Positions 15,305 to 24,287 are shown, counted from the first letter of the stretch. The stretch: 64,000 bases of DNA from Thermodesulfobacterium hydrogeniphilum (GCF_000746255.1 NZ_JQKW01000010.1:62001-126000); one strand, 5' to 3'. Translations and numbers: made by a program. The notes: generated by a model not told the origin, from the sequence alone.

Positions 15305-16594
15305 TTATTTTAAAGATTTTACTTTTAAAGTCAGTCCTTCTTTTGCTATTATTATAACTTTTGAGCCCTTTGGTATATATTCATCGGATATAGCTTTCCA
15401 TATTTCACCTTCTACAAAAATTTTTCCTTTTTCAGAATCTATATCTTCAAGAACTTTTCCTATTTTACCTATTAAAGCTTCGCTTCCTGAAACAGGTTTT
15501 TTTCTTAAAGTTTTTACTGCTAAATAAGTAATACCAGCTAAAAGAGCAGAAAAAGTTAAAACAACAGTATATAAAAAGGGTTGATAAACTCTTAAAGCAG
15601 GTGGATTTTTTCCAAAAAGCATAATAGAACCTAAAAACAAACAAATTGTTCCTCCTAAGGCTAAAAGACCATGAGAGGTTATTTGTATTTCTAAAAAGAA
15701 AAGAATTCCTGCTAAGATAATAAGTGAAAGACCTGCATAATTAATAGGTAAGATACTTAAACCCACAAATGCTAAAATAAGGCAAATTGCTCCAATAACC
15801 CCAGGAAAAATAGCTCCGGGATGAGCGAATTCAAAATATATTCCTACAAGACCAAGCATTAAAAGAAAATAAACCAAATTGGGATTAGTGAGAATTTTAA
15901 GAAGTTTAGTTTTAAAATCTTCTTTTATTTCTATAATTTCGCAATTTTTAAGATTAAGAGTTATTTTTTGATTATTTATCCAGATTATCCTTCCTGTTGC
16001 CTGATTAATAAGATCATTTAAATCTTTAGCAATAATTTCTATTACCTTCATTTTTAAAGCCTCTTTTTCAGTAATGCTTTTACTTTCTTTAATAGCTTTT
16101 TCTGCAAATTTTATATTTCTGTGTCTCATTTGAGCCAAATTTTTAGCCCAGGCTACCAAGTCATTTATAATTTTTTTCATAACTTCTTTATCAGTTTTCC
16201 CTGTAAGTTCTATAGGATGAGCTGCTCCTACATGAGTTCCTGGAGCCATAGCAGCAAGATGAGAAGCAAGGAGAATAAAAGTTCCAGCCGAAGCTGCTCT
16301 TGCTCCAGAAGGACTTACATAGACAATTATAGGGACTTTGCTTTGTAACATATCTTTAACAATTTTTCTGGTTGATTCTACCAGACCACCAGGTGTGTCT
16401 AGTTCAATAATAAGAGCTTTAGCATTTTTTTGATTGGCAAGATCAATGCTATAACTTAGAAAATTTGCAATAACAGGAGTAATAGGTGCATCTATTTTTA
16501 CAAGATAGATTTTATTTTCTGCAGCTAAAAGTTTGATATAAGAAATTAAAAGAAAAATTAACGTAATTTTAAGAAGTTTTAAATAATTCTTCAT
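15305..16594 (-). CDS. NfeD-type membrane serine protease (ClpP-class, 429 aa)
   Basis: A signal or anchor segment is followed by a ClpP/SppA-like protease domain. The nucleophile region is 'SPSGARAASAGTFIL' and the downstream 'GTHVGAAHPI' is typical of the long NfeD family (archaeal 1510-N/STOPP-like), which uses a Ser-Lys dyad. Four or so transmembrane helices follow (about 235-365), then a cytoplasmic OB-fold NfeD domain (about 370-429, 'GKIGKVLEDI... GEIWKAIS'). Members are thought to act with stomatin-like proteins in membrane protein quality control; no stomatin gene is adjacent here. Its start overlaps the upstream glycosylase gene by 26 bases, so the pair is coupled. Confidence 0.88.
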   Translation of the reverse strand: MKNYLKLLKITLIFLLISYIKLLAAENKIYLVKIDAPITPVIANFLSYSIDLANQKNAKALIIELDTPGGLVESTRKIVKDMLQSKVPIIVYVSPSGARAASAGTFILLASHLAAMAPGTHVGAAHPIELTGKTDKEVMKKIINDLVAWAKNLAQMRHRNIKFAEKAIKESKSITEKEALKMKVIEIIAKDLNDLINQATGRIIWINNQKITLNLKNCEIIEIKEDFKTKLLKILTNPNLVYFLLMLGLVGIYFEFAHPGAIFPGVIGAICLILAFVGLSILPINYAGLSLIILAGILFFLEIQITSHGLLALGGTICLFLGSIMLFGKNPPALRVYQPFLYTVVLTFSALLAGITYLAVKTLRKKPVSGSEALIGKIGKVLEDIDSEKGKIFVEGEIWKAISDEYIPKGSKVIIIAKEGLTLKVKSLK

Positions 16595-17252
16595 AAAGCT
16601 TCCTGAATTTTTGTAAATCTTCCCAAACCATGCGTTTTACTGCAGGATTTTTTAAAATATAATTAGGATGATAGGTAAAAATGATAGAAATATTTCTTTT
16701 TATTTTAAATACTTTACCTCTTATAGAGGAAAAGGTAGGATTGTTTTCTAAAAAGATTTTTGGAGGTGTGAAACCAAGAGCAAGTATTAATTTAGGTTTA
16801 ATATATTTTATTTGCTTTAATAAATAGGATTTACAGGCTTCTATTTCTTCTTTTTCAGGGGGTCTTCCTCCTGGAGTTTTACATTTTACAGCATGTGTAA
16901 TAAAAAAGTCTTCTTTTTTTAACTTAATTGCTTGAAGCATTCGTTTTAATAAATCTTCAATTTGTCCTACAAAAGGTCTACCATAAAAATCTTCATCTTT
17001 ATCTGGATATTCAGAAATAATCATAAGTTGTGAATTAATATTTCCTTCTCCCCAAATAGCCTGTTTTCTAACTCTATGAAGAGGGCACTTTTCACAGGTT
17101 AAAATAGAATTTTTAAGATTATCTAAGCCATTTTCTGAAATAAAATTTTCACTTTGCAAAAATTTTATTAGATTATTTGTGGTAGGGATTACTTCAAGCC
17201 CAATTTCATTAAAATAGATCAGATATTTTTTAATTTCTTCTAACAAATTCAT
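16569..17252 (-). CDS. Family-4 uracil-DNA glycosylase homologue with altered motif 1 (227 aa)
   Basis: The iron-sulfur type uracil-DNA glycosylase fold is clear: C-E-K-C-P-L-H, then 'GRPFVGQ', 'KCKTPGGRPPEKEEIEAC' (second cysteine pair, 15 apart), 'ILALGFTPPK' and the C-terminal H-P motif 'TYHPNYIL'. Family-4 enzymes excise uracil from deaminated DNA in thermophiles. Motif 1, usually G-E-x-P-G-x-x-E-D, reads S-E-Y-P-D-K-D-E-D here, so two glycines of the catalytic loop are changed. About 40 additional N-terminal residues precede the first cysteines. Activity or substrate could differ from the standard enzyme. It overlaps the nfeD-like gene downstream. Confidence 0.82.
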   Translation of the reverse strand: MNLLEEIKKYLIYFNEIGLEVIPTTNNLIKFLQSENFISENGLDNLKNSILTCEKCPLHRVRKQAIWGEGNINSQLMIISEYPDKDEDFYGRPFVGQIEDLLKRMLQAIKLKKEDFFITHAVKCKTPGGRPPEKEEIEACKSYLLKQIKYIKPKLILALGFTPPKIFLENNPTFSSIRGKVFKIKRNISIIFTYHPNYILKNPAVKRMVWEDLQKFRKLYEELFKTS

Positions 17253-17301
17253 ATTTTTGAAATTATATGCTAAAAAATATAAATTGTCAAAACTAACTTA
17301 C

Positions 17302-17326
17302 TTTTACACCTCGCACAGGTGTAAAA
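17302..17326. repeat. 10-bp-stem hairpin in the divergent gap
   Basis: TTTTACACCT-CGCAC-AGGTGTAAAA is a perfect 10-bp inverted repeat, then a T-poor AATTGG on the + strand. It lies between the divergent glycosylase and HAD genes. It is built like the ACCACTT palindromes elsewhere in the window (A/T-rich outer arms, G+C core) but has a different core. It might be an operator. Confidence 0.5.
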
Positions 17327-17374
17327 AATTGGTAGCTTTGTAATTTTTAAAAATGGTATTAAATTTATAAAAAT

Positions 17375-17845
17375 ATGATAGAGCTGGAAATTCCAGGGAA
17401 AGGGAAAATAAATTTGAAATATCTGGTTAGTGATTTCACAGGAACTTTATCTGTTGATGGAATTTTAATCTCAGAAGTAAAAGATCTTCTTAATAACCTT
17501 TCTAAATATCTAAAAATTTATATTCTTACTGCGGATACTTTTGGCAAAGCAAAAGAGGCTTTAAAAGATGTGAATGCTGAAGTAATAATTTTACAACCAG
17601 GAAATGAGGCAGAACAAAAAGAAAAATTTATAGAAAAATTAGGAAGTGAATTTGTAATAACCTTTGGAAATGGAAGAAATGACAAAAAAATGCTTAAAAA
17701 ATCTAAAATAGGTGTAGCTATTATGTTAGAAGAAGGATGTGCAGTAGAAAGCTTATTAAATGCAAATATAGTTGTTAAATCCCCTATAGATGCTCTTAAT
17801 CTTTTATTAAATCCTAAAAGACTTATAGCGGTATTGAGAAGTTAA
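17375..17845 (+). CDS. HAD-superfamily hydrolase-like protein (156 aa)
   Basis: A small HAD domain without a cap: motif I is D-F-T-G-T-L-S (residues 19-25), motif II 'YILTADT', motif III lysine in 'KEKFIEK', and motif IV 'GNGRNDKKML'. Motif I resembles P-type ATPase (D-K-T-G-T-L-T) more than classical phosphatases (D-x-D-G-T). This cytosolic group is sometimes annotated as 'ATPase P' although it has no transport domain. Substrate is unknown. A -10-like TAAATT lies 10 bases before the ATG and no ribosome site is visible, so the transcript could be leaderless. The next gene begins directly after its stop. Confidence 0.75.
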   Translation: MIELEIPGKGKINLKYLVSDFTGTLSVDGILISEVKDLLNNLSKYLKIYILTADTFGKAKEALKDVNAEVIILQPGNEAEQKEKFIEKLGSEFVITFGNGRNDKKMLKKSKIGVAIMLEEGCAVESLLNANIVVKSPIDALNLLLNPKRLIAVLRS

Positions 17846-18277
17846 ATGAATAAAACCACTTTTATACTTTGGCTTTTAACTATTTCTTTTTGGGGTGTAA
17901 GTCCTATTATTGAAAAATTAGGACTTAAAAATGTAGATCCTTTGCCAGCTTTATTTATAAGAACTTTTACAGCTTTAATTTTTATTTTTATAGTTTTACT
18001 TTTTACTTCTTCTTTTAACTTCTCTAACTTATCTTTAAAGGATATAAGTATTATTTCTTTAAGTGGAATTGTGGGTGGTTTTTTAGGAATGTTTACCTAT
18101 TTTATTTTATTAAAGTCTCAAAATGCTTCACAAATAGTTCCTCTTACTTCTACTTATCCTTTAGTAGCTACTTTTTTAGCAGTTCTTATTCTAAAAGAAG
18201 ACTTATCTTTAGCTAAATTTTTAGGAACTTTATTTGTAGTTATCGGTATTTATCTTTTGTTTAAAAGTTCTAATTGA
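17846..18277 (+). CDS. Half-size EamA/DMT family membrane transporter (143 aa)
   Basis: One EamA repeat of about 140 residues with five transmembrane helices: 'ILWLLTISFWGVSPIIEKLG' at the N-terminus, 'IRTFTALIFIFIVLLF', the 'GGFLGMFTYFILLKSQNAS' helix, 'VPLTSTYPLVATFLAVLIL', and the final 'GTLFVVIGIYLLF'. Half-size members work as dimers or as regulators and export metabolites or small molecules across the inner membrane; the substrate is not predictable. Its ATG touches the HAD stop (TAA-ATG), so the two genes are co-translated. Confidence 0.85.
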   Translation: MNKTTFILWLLTISFWGVSPIIEKLGLKNVDPLPALFIRTFTALIFIFIVLLFTSSFNFSNLSLKDISIISLSGIVGGFLGMFTYFILLKSQNASQIVPLTSTYPLVATFLAVLILKEDLSLAKFLGTLFVVIGIYLLFKSSN

Positions 18278-18318
18278 GTATAATACAATAATAAAATTAC
18301 TGATAAATAAAATTTCTA

Positions 18319-18347
18319 TTGTAAAAACACAAATTTTATTCTATAAT
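18319..18347 (+). promoter_or_regulatory. Promoter for ndk
   Basis: TTGTAA (18319-18324), 17-base spacer, TATAAT (18342-18347). ndk starts 30 bases on, behind AAAGGGGG. Confidence 0.6.
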
Positions 18348-18377
18348 TTAAAGCAAATTTTTAAAAAGGGGGTTTTT

Positions 18378-18800
18378 ATGGAAAGAACTTTGGTTATGAT
18401 CAAGCCTGATGGTGTTCAGAGGAATCTTATAGGAAAAATCATTAATATTTTTGAAGAAAAAGGTTTAAAGGTAATTGCTTTGAAAAAGGTAAGACTTTCT
18501 AAGGAACAAGCAAAAGCTTTTTATATAGTGCATAAAGATAGACCATTTTATGAAGAACTTACAGACTATATGAGTTCTGGACCAGTTGTGGCTATGGTAT
18601 TAGAAGGAGAAGATGCTATCAAAAGAGTTAGAGAAATTATGGGAGCTACTGACCCTGCAGAAGCTGCAGAAGGTACAATTAGAAAGCTTTTTGGGCTTGA
18701 TAAAGGGAGAAATACTGTTCACGGGTCTGATAGCCCAGAATCAGCTTCTAAAGAAATACCTTTCTTTTTTAGTGAATTTGAATTAATAGGAGCTGAATAA
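18378..18800 (+). CDS. ndk: Nucleoside diphosphate kinase
   Basis: Transfers the gamma phosphate of ATP to nucleoside diphosphates through a phosphohistidine. The 140-residue length is normal. 'ERTLVMIKPDGVQRNLIGKI' at the N-terminus and the active-site block 'GRNTVHGSDSPESA' with the catalytic histidine are intact. It has its own promoter and ribosome site and appears monocistronic; thiL follows 71 bases later, beyond a pair of palindromic repeats that could reduce read-through. Confidence 0.95.
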   Translation: MERTLVMIKPDGVQRNLIGKIINIFEEKGLKVIALKKVRLSKEQAKAFYIVHKDRPFYEELTDYMSSGPVVAMVLEGEDAIKRVREIMGATDPAEAAEGTIRKLFGLDKGRNTVHGSDSPESASKEIPFFFSEFELIGAE

Positions 18801-18803
18801 CCC

Positions 18804-18857
18804 AAAAATTACCACTTCGTAAGTGGTAATTTTTTACCACTTCGTAAGTGGTAAAAA
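18804..18857. repeat. Double palindrome, dispersed repeat copy 1
   Basis: Two perfect hairpins share one T-run. The first (18804-18834) has a 14-bp stem with core ACCACTT-CGT-AAGTGGT; the second (18831-18857) has a 12-bp stem with the same core. A nearly identical 54-bp arrangement occurs at 38743-38796, and weaker single relatives at 28598 and 23101. It lies between ndk and thiL and could act as a terminator in either direction. Confidence 0.75.
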
Positions 18858-18871
18858 AAATGGTTAGGTAG

Positions 18872-19816
18872 ATGAATGAAAAAGAATGGATAAAATATCT
18901 TAAAAAATATTTATATGAAAAAAAACCTGTTTTTAAAAGCACTAATGAAGACTGTGGTGTTATAAAAATTTCTAAAACTAAATACCTTTTATTAACTACT
19001 GATGCTTTAGTAGAAAATATTCATTTTAAGTTTGATTATACTTCTTATTTTGATTTAGGAGCAAAATTAGCAGCTTCTAATTTAAGTGATATAGCAGCTA
19101 TGGGAGGAGAGCCTAAATGGGCTCTCCTTACTCTTGGTTCTCCCTCTCCTATAAATCCTTATTGGATAGATCCTCTCATGGAAGGGCTTGTTTCAACTTT
19201 AAAAAAATATGGTGCTTATTTAATTGGAGGAGATACTGTAAAAAGCTCAACCTTTTTTATAAATTTAACTCTGATAGGAGAAACTAAAAATCCTATTTTA
19301 AGAAAAGGAGCTATACCTGGAGATTTAATTTTTGTATCAAAACCTTTGGGTGAAAGTGCTGCATTTTTAAGATTAATTAAAACCTTTAATTTAAAAGAAA
19401 TTCCTCAAAATATAAAAAAAGCCCATTTAACTCCTGAGCCTGAAATAATTTTAGGAAAAGAGCTTTCTAAAAAAAAATTAGCAACCTCTATGATTGATAT
19501 TTCTGATGGATTGCTGCTTGATCTTTGGAGAATTTGTGAAGAGAATGAAGTAGGTGCAGAATTATACCAGGAAAAAATTCCTATAGGTAAAGGAGCTACT
19601 TTTGAGGAAGCTCTGAGTGGTGGAGAGGATTATGCTTTACTTTTTACTGTAAGTTCTCAAAATTTATATGAAATCCCAAAATTAACTAAAAAACTTAAAA
19701 AAGAAATTTTTAATATAGGCAAAATTATTACAGAGAAAAAACTTTTTTTGATAGATAAAAATCAAAAAAAAGAAATAAAACCCTTAGGATTTGATCACTT
19801 TAAGAAGGGGGCTTAA
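18872..19816 (+). CDS. thiL: Thiamine-monophosphate kinase
   Basis: Phosphorylates thiamine monophosphate to thiamine pyrophosphate. The AIR-synthase-like fold is clear: 'DALVENIHFKFDY', 'KLAASNLSDIAAMGGEP', 'LIGGDTVKSS', 'SMIDISDGLLLDL' and 'LSGGEDYALLFT'. The acidic metal-binding residues in DISDG and GGDT are intact. Length (314 aa) is normal. No TPP riboswitch is visible upstream; only the double palindrome precedes it, and the ribosome site is weak (GGTTAGGTAG). A strong terminator overlaps its stop. Confidence 0.93.
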   Translation: MNEKEWIKYLKKYLYEKKPVFKSTNEDCGVIKISKTKYLLLTTDALVENIHFKFDYTSYFDLGAKLAASNLSDIAAMGGEPKWALLTLGSPSPINPYWIDPLMEGLVSTLKKYGAYLIGGDTVKSSTFFINLTLIGETKNPILRKGAIPGDLIFVSKPLGESAAFLRLIKTFNLKEIPQNIKKAHLTPEPEIILGKELSKKKLATSMIDISDGLLLDLWRICEENEVGAELYQEKIPIGKGATFEEALSGGEDYALLFTVSSQNLYEIPKLTKKLKKEIFNIGKIITEKKLFLIDKNQKKEIKPLGFDHFKKGA

Positions 19817-19836
19817 AGCCCCCTTTATTATTTTTC
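19805..19836 (+). terminator. Intrinsic terminator after thiL
   Basis: AAGGGGGCT-TAA-AGCCCCCTT forms a 9-bp stem whose loop is the thiL stop codon, followed by TATTATTTTT. It also ends just inside the 3' end of the convergent hsp20 gene. Confidence 0.75.
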
Positions 19837-20271
19837 TACATTAATTTTAATGACCTTTTTCTTTTCCTCGGGTTTTTTAGGTAAAACAACTTTTAATACC
19901 CCGTCTTTATAAGAGGCTTCAATTTTATCTTCATCTACTTCACAAGGCAGTTGAATAGATCTCATAAAACTACCATAATATCTTTCCATTCTATAATAAT
20001 TTTCTTTTTTTTCCTCTTCTTCTTTCTTTTTTTCACCTTTAATTACTAAAACATTATCTATTAAGCTGATTTCCATGTCCTCAGGTTTTACACCTGGTAC
20101 ATCTACTTTTACAATAACTGCATCATTAGTTTCTGAAACATCTACAGCTGGTATCCATTCTATACTTTCCCACTTTTCTGGTAGATAACTTTTACCAAAA
20201 AATTCTTGCCATATACGATCCATTTCTTTTTTTAATTCTTGAATTGGACGCCAAACAGCTAAATCTGTCAT
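19828..20271 (-). CDS. Hsp20-family small heat shock protein
   Basis: An alpha-crystallin domain chaperone that holds unfolding proteins. 'VDVSETNDAVIVKVDVPGVKPEDMEISLIDN' style strands lead to 'YGSFMRSIQLPCEVDEDKIEASYKDGVLKVVLPK', the family's G-V-L-x-x-x-L-P end motif being present. The C-terminal tail 'KKVIKINV' supplies the I-x-I/V contact motif. I place the start at ATG 20271, because the upstream GTG at 20280 overlaps the AGGAGG ribosome site itself. It is divergent from clpB across a 190-bp A+T-rich gap, which suggests joint heat-shock control; no clear CIRCE or sigma-32 site was seen. Confidence 0.92.
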   Translation of the reverse strand: MTDLAVWRPIQELKKEMDRIWQEFFGKSYLPEKWESIEWIPAVDVSETNDAVIVKVDVPGVKPEDMEISLIDNVLVIKGEKKKEEEEKKENYYRMERYYGSFMRSIQLPCEVDEDKIEASYKDGVLKVVLPKKPEEKKKVIKINVEK

Positions 20272-20461
20272 ATCTCTCACCTCCTTTCGTTTATTTTTTT
20301 CAAAGTTCTGTATAAAAAAGTAAGAATAAAAAAATTTTTTTCAAGAGCATTTATATGATAAAAACTTCTATACTTTTTAAAATTAAATATATTGAAACTT
20401 TGTTAATAGTATTTACTTTTTTATTTAAATAAATTTTTACTAAAATTTGAGGAGGTTAGAA

Positions 20462-23053
20462 ATGAAACTTGATAAATTTACTTTTAAAGCACAAGAAGCT
20501 TTACAAGAAGCTCAACGTATAGCAGAATCTTTCAATCATCCACAATTAGAGCCAGAACATTTATTAAAAGCTCTGGTTCAACAAGAGGGTGGTTTAATCC
20601 CTATAATTTTAGATCGTCTTGGAGTAAATTCTAAAATTGTAGCTTCAGATTTAGATGAAATTTTTGAAAAATTCCCTAAGGTTGCTCATGGAACTTATCA
20701 ATTATATGTTTCTGTAAATTTCAAACAGGTGCTTGATAAAGCTGAAGCTTTAGCAAAAGAAATGAGAGATGAATACATTTCAACAGAACATTTATTTTTG
20801 GCTATTATTGATAGCCCAACACCTGCTGGAGAGATTTTAAGAAGAAGAGGAATTACTTTTAGTAATACTAAAGAGGTTATTAATAAAATAAGAAAAGGAC
20901 AGAGAATTACTGATCAAAATCCAGAAGAAAAATATCAAGCTTTGGAAAAATATGGAAGAGATTTAACAGCTCTTGCTAAAGCTGGTAAACTTGATCCTGT
21001 AATTGGAAGAGACGAAGAAATTAGAAGGGTTATGCACATTCTTTCCAGAAGAACTAAAAATAATCCTGTTTTAGTAGGAGAGCCAGGTGTAGGTAAAACA
21101 GCTATAGTAGAAGGTCTGGCTCAAAGAATTGTAGCTGGAGATGTGCCTGAGATCTTAAAAAATAAAAGAATTATTCAGTTAGATTTAGGTGCTTTACTTG
21201 CAGGAACAAAATTTAGAGGAGAGTTTGAAGAAAGACTTAAGGCTGTCTTAAGAGAGGTGCAGGCAAGTGAAGGTGAAATAATTCTTTTTATTGATGAAAT
21301 TCATACTATTGTAGGAGCTGGTGCTGCTGAAGGAGCTATGGATGCTGCTAATATGCTTAAACCTGCTCTTGCAAGAGGTGAGCTCAGGTGTATCGGAGCT
21401 ACTACCATAGAAGAGTATCGTAAGCACATAGAAAAAGATCCTGCTTTAGAAAGAAGATTCCAGCCTGTCTATGTAGATGAACCATCTCCAGAGGAAGCTA
21501 TTGCTATTTTAAGAGGATTAAAAGAAAAATACGAAGTGCATCACGGAGTTAAGATTACAGACAATGCTATTGTTGCAGCAGTTATGTTATCTCACAGATA
21601 CATTACAGATAGATATTTGCCGGATAAAGCTATAGATTTAATAGATGAAGCTGCTGCTAAACTTCGCATAGAAATAGATTCTATGCCTACAGAAATAGAT
21701 GAAATAGAAAGAAAGATTAAACAGCTTGAAATTGAAAAAGTGGCTTTAGAAAAAGAAACAGATCCTAAAGCAAAAGAAAGACTTAAAAAAATTTTGGATC
21801 AACTTGAAGAATTAAGAGCAAAGGTTGAGGCTTTAAAGACTCAGTGGTTAAAAGAAAAAGAGGTTATTCAAAAGATAAGAAAACTAAAAGAAAGGATAGA
21901 TCAACTCAAAATTGAAGCTCAACAAGCAGAGAGAAAAGGTGATCTCAACAGAGTAGCAGAAATCATTTATGGAATTATCCCACAGTTAGAAAAAGAATTA
22001 GAGGAAGAGAACAAGAAGTTAGCTGAGATTCAAAAAGAGGGTAAATTCTTAAAAGAAGAAGTTGATGCAGAAGATATTGCACAAATTATATCCAAATGGA
22101 CAGGTATTCCTGTAAGCAGGCTTTTAGAGAGTGAAAGGGAAAAACTACTTAAAATTGAAGAGAGATTAAGACAAAGGGTAGTTGGACAGGATCATGCCAT
22201 TTCTGCTGTAGCCAATGCTTTAAGAAGAGCCCGTGCAGGACTTAAAGATCCAAATAGACCTATTGGTTCTTTCTTGTTTATTGGACCTACAGGAGTAGGA
22301 AAAACAGAGTTAGCCAAAGCCTTGGCAGAATTTATGTTTGATACTGAAGACGCTATGATAAGAATTGATATGACTGAATACATGGAAAAACACTCTGTAG
22401 CAAGGCTTATAGGTGCACCCCCTGGATATGTAGGTTATGAAGAAGGAGGACAGCTTACTGAAGCAGTTAGAAGGCGTCCTTATTCTGTAATTTTGTTTGA
22501 TGAAGTTGAAAAGGCTCATCCTGATGTATTTAATATTCTTTTGCAGGTACTTGATGATGGAAGACTTACAGATGGTAAAGGGCGTACAGTAGATTTTAGA
22601 AATACTATAATTATTATGACTTCTAATGTGGGTAGTTTCTATTTCCAAGATCCTTCACTTTCTCGTAATGAAATAGAAAATAAAATTCAGGATTTACTCA
22701 AAACCACTTTTAGACCTGAATTTTTAAATCGTATTGATGAGATTATAATTTTTAACAACCTTACCAGAGAAGACATAATCAAAATTGTGGATATTCAAAT
22801 AAAATATCTCAATGAAAGATTGGCAGAAAAGGGAATGATTTTAGAGCTTACAGAAAAAGCAAAAGAATTGTTAGCTACCTATGGATATGATCCTCTTTTT
22901 GGAGCAAGGCCTCTTAAGAGAGCTATACAGCGTTATATTGAGAATCCTTTAGCCTTAAAAATTTTAGAAGGGACTTTTAATGAAGGAGATAAAATAATAG
23001 TGGATGCTAATGAATTAGGTGAATTTGTTTTTAAAAAAGCAGAGATACATTAA
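20462..23053 (+). CDS. clpB: ClpB disaggregase (Hsp100)
   Basis: Hexameric AAA+ chaperone that extracts polypeptides from aggregates together with DnaK. The order is N-domain (Clp repeats), first AAA module with Walker A GEPGVGKT and Walker B 'LFIDEIHT', a long coiled-coil M domain (about 400-530, Lys/Glu-rich), and second AAA module with '[16 protein letters not shown]', '[12 protein letters not shown]' and sensor 'SNVGS'. The M domain and lack of a ClpP loop separate it from ClpA/ClpC. The start is ATG 20462 behind GAGGAGG; an in-frame TTG at 20447 would place the ribosome site inside the gene. The product is 863 residues. Confidence 0.96.
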   Translation: MKLDKFTFKAQEALQEAQRIAESFNHPQLEPEHLLKALVQQEGGLIPIILDRLGVNSKIVASDLDEIFEKFPKVAHGTYQLYVSVNFKQVLDKAEALAKEMRDEYISTEHLFLAIIDSPTPAGEILRRRGITFSNTKEVINKIRKGQRITDQNPEEKYQALEKYGRDLTALAKAGKLDPVIGRDEEIRRVMHILSRRTKNNPVLVGEPGVGKTAIVEGLAQRIVAGDVPEILKNKRIIQLDLGALLAGTKFRGEFEERLKAVLREVQASEGEIILFIDEIHTIVGAGAAEGAMDAANMLKPALARGELRCIGATTIEEYRKHIEKDPALERRFQPVYVDEPSPEEAIAILRGLKEKYEVHHGVKITDNAIVAAVMLSHRYITDRYLPDKAIDLIDEAAAKLRIEIDSMPTEIDEIERKIKQLEIEKVALEKETDPKAKERLKKILDQLEELRAKVEALKTQWLKEKEVIQKIRKLKERIDQLKIEAQQAERKGDLNRVAEIIYGIIPQLEKELEEENKKLAEIQKEGKFLKEEVDAEDIAQIISKWTGIPVSRLLESEREKLLKIEERLRQRVVGQDHAISAVANALRRARAGLKDPNRPIGSFLFIGPTGVGKTELAKALAEFMFDTEDAMIRIDMTEYMEKHSVARLIGAPPGYVGYEEGGQLTEAVRRRPYSVILFDEVEKAHPDVFNILLQVLDDGRLTDGKGRTVDFRNTIIIMTSNVGSFYFQDPSLSRNEIENKIQDLLKTTFRPEFLNRIDEIIIFNNLTREDIIKIVDIQIKYLNERLAEKGMILELTEKAKELLATYGYDPLFGARPLKRAIQRYIENPLALKILEGTFNEGDKIIVDANELGEFVFKKAEIH

Positions 23054-23056
23054 TAA

Positions 23057-23082
23057 AAAGGGGGGATTTCCCCCCTTTCTTT
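23057..23082 (+). terminator. Intrinsic terminator after clpB
   Basis: AAAGGGGGG-ATTT-CCCCCCTTT forms a 9-bp stem followed by a T-rich CTTT tail. Confidence 0.75.
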
Positions 23083-23130
23083 AGAGCTATTATAATTCTT
23101 TCCACTTCGTAGTGCGAATTAGGTTTTATC

Positions 23131-23158
23131 TTGCTCTTTTTTCATAATTTAGTATAAT
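23131..23158 (+). promoter_or_regulatory. Promoter for the RNase P gene, probably leaderless
   Basis: TTGCTC (23131-23136), 16-base spacer, TATAAT (23153-23158). The ATG at 23166 is 8 bases after the -10 box, so transcription would start at or next to the start codon. No ribosome site is present. Confidence 0.55.
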
Positions 23159-23165
23159 CTGATCT

Positions 23166-23747
23166 ATGGAAAAAGAACGTTTTGTTCCTGATACAAGTAT
23201 TTTTACTAATCCAGATGTGTATGTTCAATTTGGGCAAAACCCCTCAGAAGCTTTTACTAATTTTCTTTTAATGGTAGCAGAATTAGAAGGAGAGGTAGCT
23301 GTATATATTCCTACCTCTGTTTTTGATGAATTAAAAAGAATGCTTTCTAACCTGAAAATTCCTCCCAAAGCAAGATCTATTTTAAAAATCAAATCTCCAA
23401 AAAAATATGAACTTTATATTCCTGCTTTTTTGATGTATGAATTTATAGAAGAGCTTCGTAATCGTATCAATAAAGGCTTAAGAGTAGCTGAAGAAGCTGT
23501 AAAAGCCTCGACTTATAAAAAACCGGAAGAAATTCTTAAATTTTTAAGAAGACGCTATAGAGAGGTTTTAAGAGAAGGAATAGTAGATAGTAAAGAAGAT
23601 TTGGAAATAATTTTACTTGCTCTGGAACTTGATGCTATTGTCCTTTCGGCAGATCGCGGTGTTTTGAATATGGCGGATAAATTAGGGCTCAGGTATTTAG
23701 AACCTAAGGATATAAAAGATACACTTGAAGGGTTTAAAATCTGGTGA
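23166..23747 (+). CDS. HARP-type protein-only RNase P (PIN-like nuclease, 193 aa)
   Basis: The protein matches the UPF0278 / 'RNA ligase partner' family, to which Aquifex Aq_880, the minimal RNA-free RNase P, belongs. It removes 5' leaders from pre-tRNA. The family's opening R-F-V-P-D-T-S-I-F-T-N-P is present, with the first catalytic aspartate at residue 9. The C-terminal PIN acidic cluster appears in 'DSKEDLEIILLALELDAIVLSADRGV'. The middle helical arm ('FIEELRNRINKGLRVAEEA') is the expected oligomer/tRNA-binding insertion. Length matches Aq_880 closely. Whether this genome also has the RNA-based RNase P is outside the window. Family recognition is strong; the biochemical role is by homology. 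Confidence 0.88.
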   Translation: MEKERFVPDTSIFTNPDVYVQFGQNPSEAFTNFLLMVAELEGEVAVYIPTSVFDELKRMLSNLKIPPKARSILKIKSPKKYELYIPAFLMYEFIEELRNRINKGLRVAEEAVKASTYKKPEEILKFLRRRYREVLREGIVDSKEDLEIILLALELDAIVLSADRGVLNMADKLGLRYLEPKDIKDTLEGFKIW

Positions 23748-24287
23748 TTATTTTATTTCTACATCCTTAAACATAATTTCCTGTAAAATAAGTTCTGAGA
23801 CATCCTTTGCCAGCATTTTTAGAGCTTCCTCTCTTCCTGGATCAAGAACATTTGCTGTTTCTAAAGGAACACGATAAATTTCATAACGACTTATAGCTCC
23901 TTTCAAAATAATCTTTCCTGTTTTTCTTTCTATTAATTGATAGCTTCCTTGGAAATTTATTTTTCTTTCTTTAGTCTGAATAAAATTTTGATAAGAAACT
24001 GGTTGTAAATAAATTCTTTTTACTTCACCTTTAAAAATCAGATCTGCCTGGTTTTTATTATAAACAGGGATTAAAAACTTTCCTTGAGAAATTTTATGAC
24101 GAAGTTCATAAGCTAATATTTCTCCTAAGTTAGTTTCAGAGGTATAATTTTTCCAAGGAGGAATATAAATAGTTTTCCATTCAGATTTAAAATAAGCTGG
24201 TTTTTTGTAAAATTTATATCCACAAGAAATTAAAAATGAACTAAGCAACCACAAAATTAATAAGTTTCTTAGGTACAAATACCACAT
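23748..24287 (-). CDS. lptE: LptE-like LPS-assembly lipoprotein
   Basis: A lipoprotein signal peptide (hydrophobic [11 protein letters not shown], then lipobox L-I-S-C) precedes a domain of about 155 residues. '[30 protein letters not shown]' and the ending '[17 protein letters not shown]' match LptE (RlpB), which plugs the LptD barrel in the outer membrane and receives lipopolysaccharide. Length is normal. Its 5' end overlaps the 3' end of leuS by 47 bases, the usual leuS-lptE order in many Gram-negative bacteria. It converges directly on the RNase P gene with no gap. Confidence 0.8.
   Translation of the reverse strand: MWYLYLRNLLILWLLSSFLISCGYKFYKKPAYFKSEWKTIYIPPWKNYTSETNLGEILAYELRHKISQGKFLIPVYNKNQADLIFKGEVKRIYLQPVSYQNFIQTKERKINFQGSYQLIERKTGKIILKGAISRYEIYRVPLETANVLDPGREEALKMLAKDVSELILQEIMFKDVEIK

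Noticed and set aside
18804-18857. Double palindrome as a CRISPR-like or tRNA-like structure
   Set aside because: Only two units sharing a T-run, no spacers, and no cloverleaf; it is better described as a dispersed palindromic repeat.
20447-20461. TTG at 20447 as the clpB start
   Set aside because: It would put the GAGGAGG ribosome site inside the gene; ATG 20462 has correct spacing and gives the usual ClpB N-terminus.
20281-20461. CIRCE or sigma-32 promoter between hsp20 and clpB
   Set aside because: A CTTGAA word occurs on the minus strand, but no matching CCCCAT-like -10 box or TTAGCACTC inverted repeat was found.
22310-22648. 112-aa minus-strand frame within clpB
   Set aside because: A shadow of clpB codons; no ribosome site and composition is that of an antisense reading.
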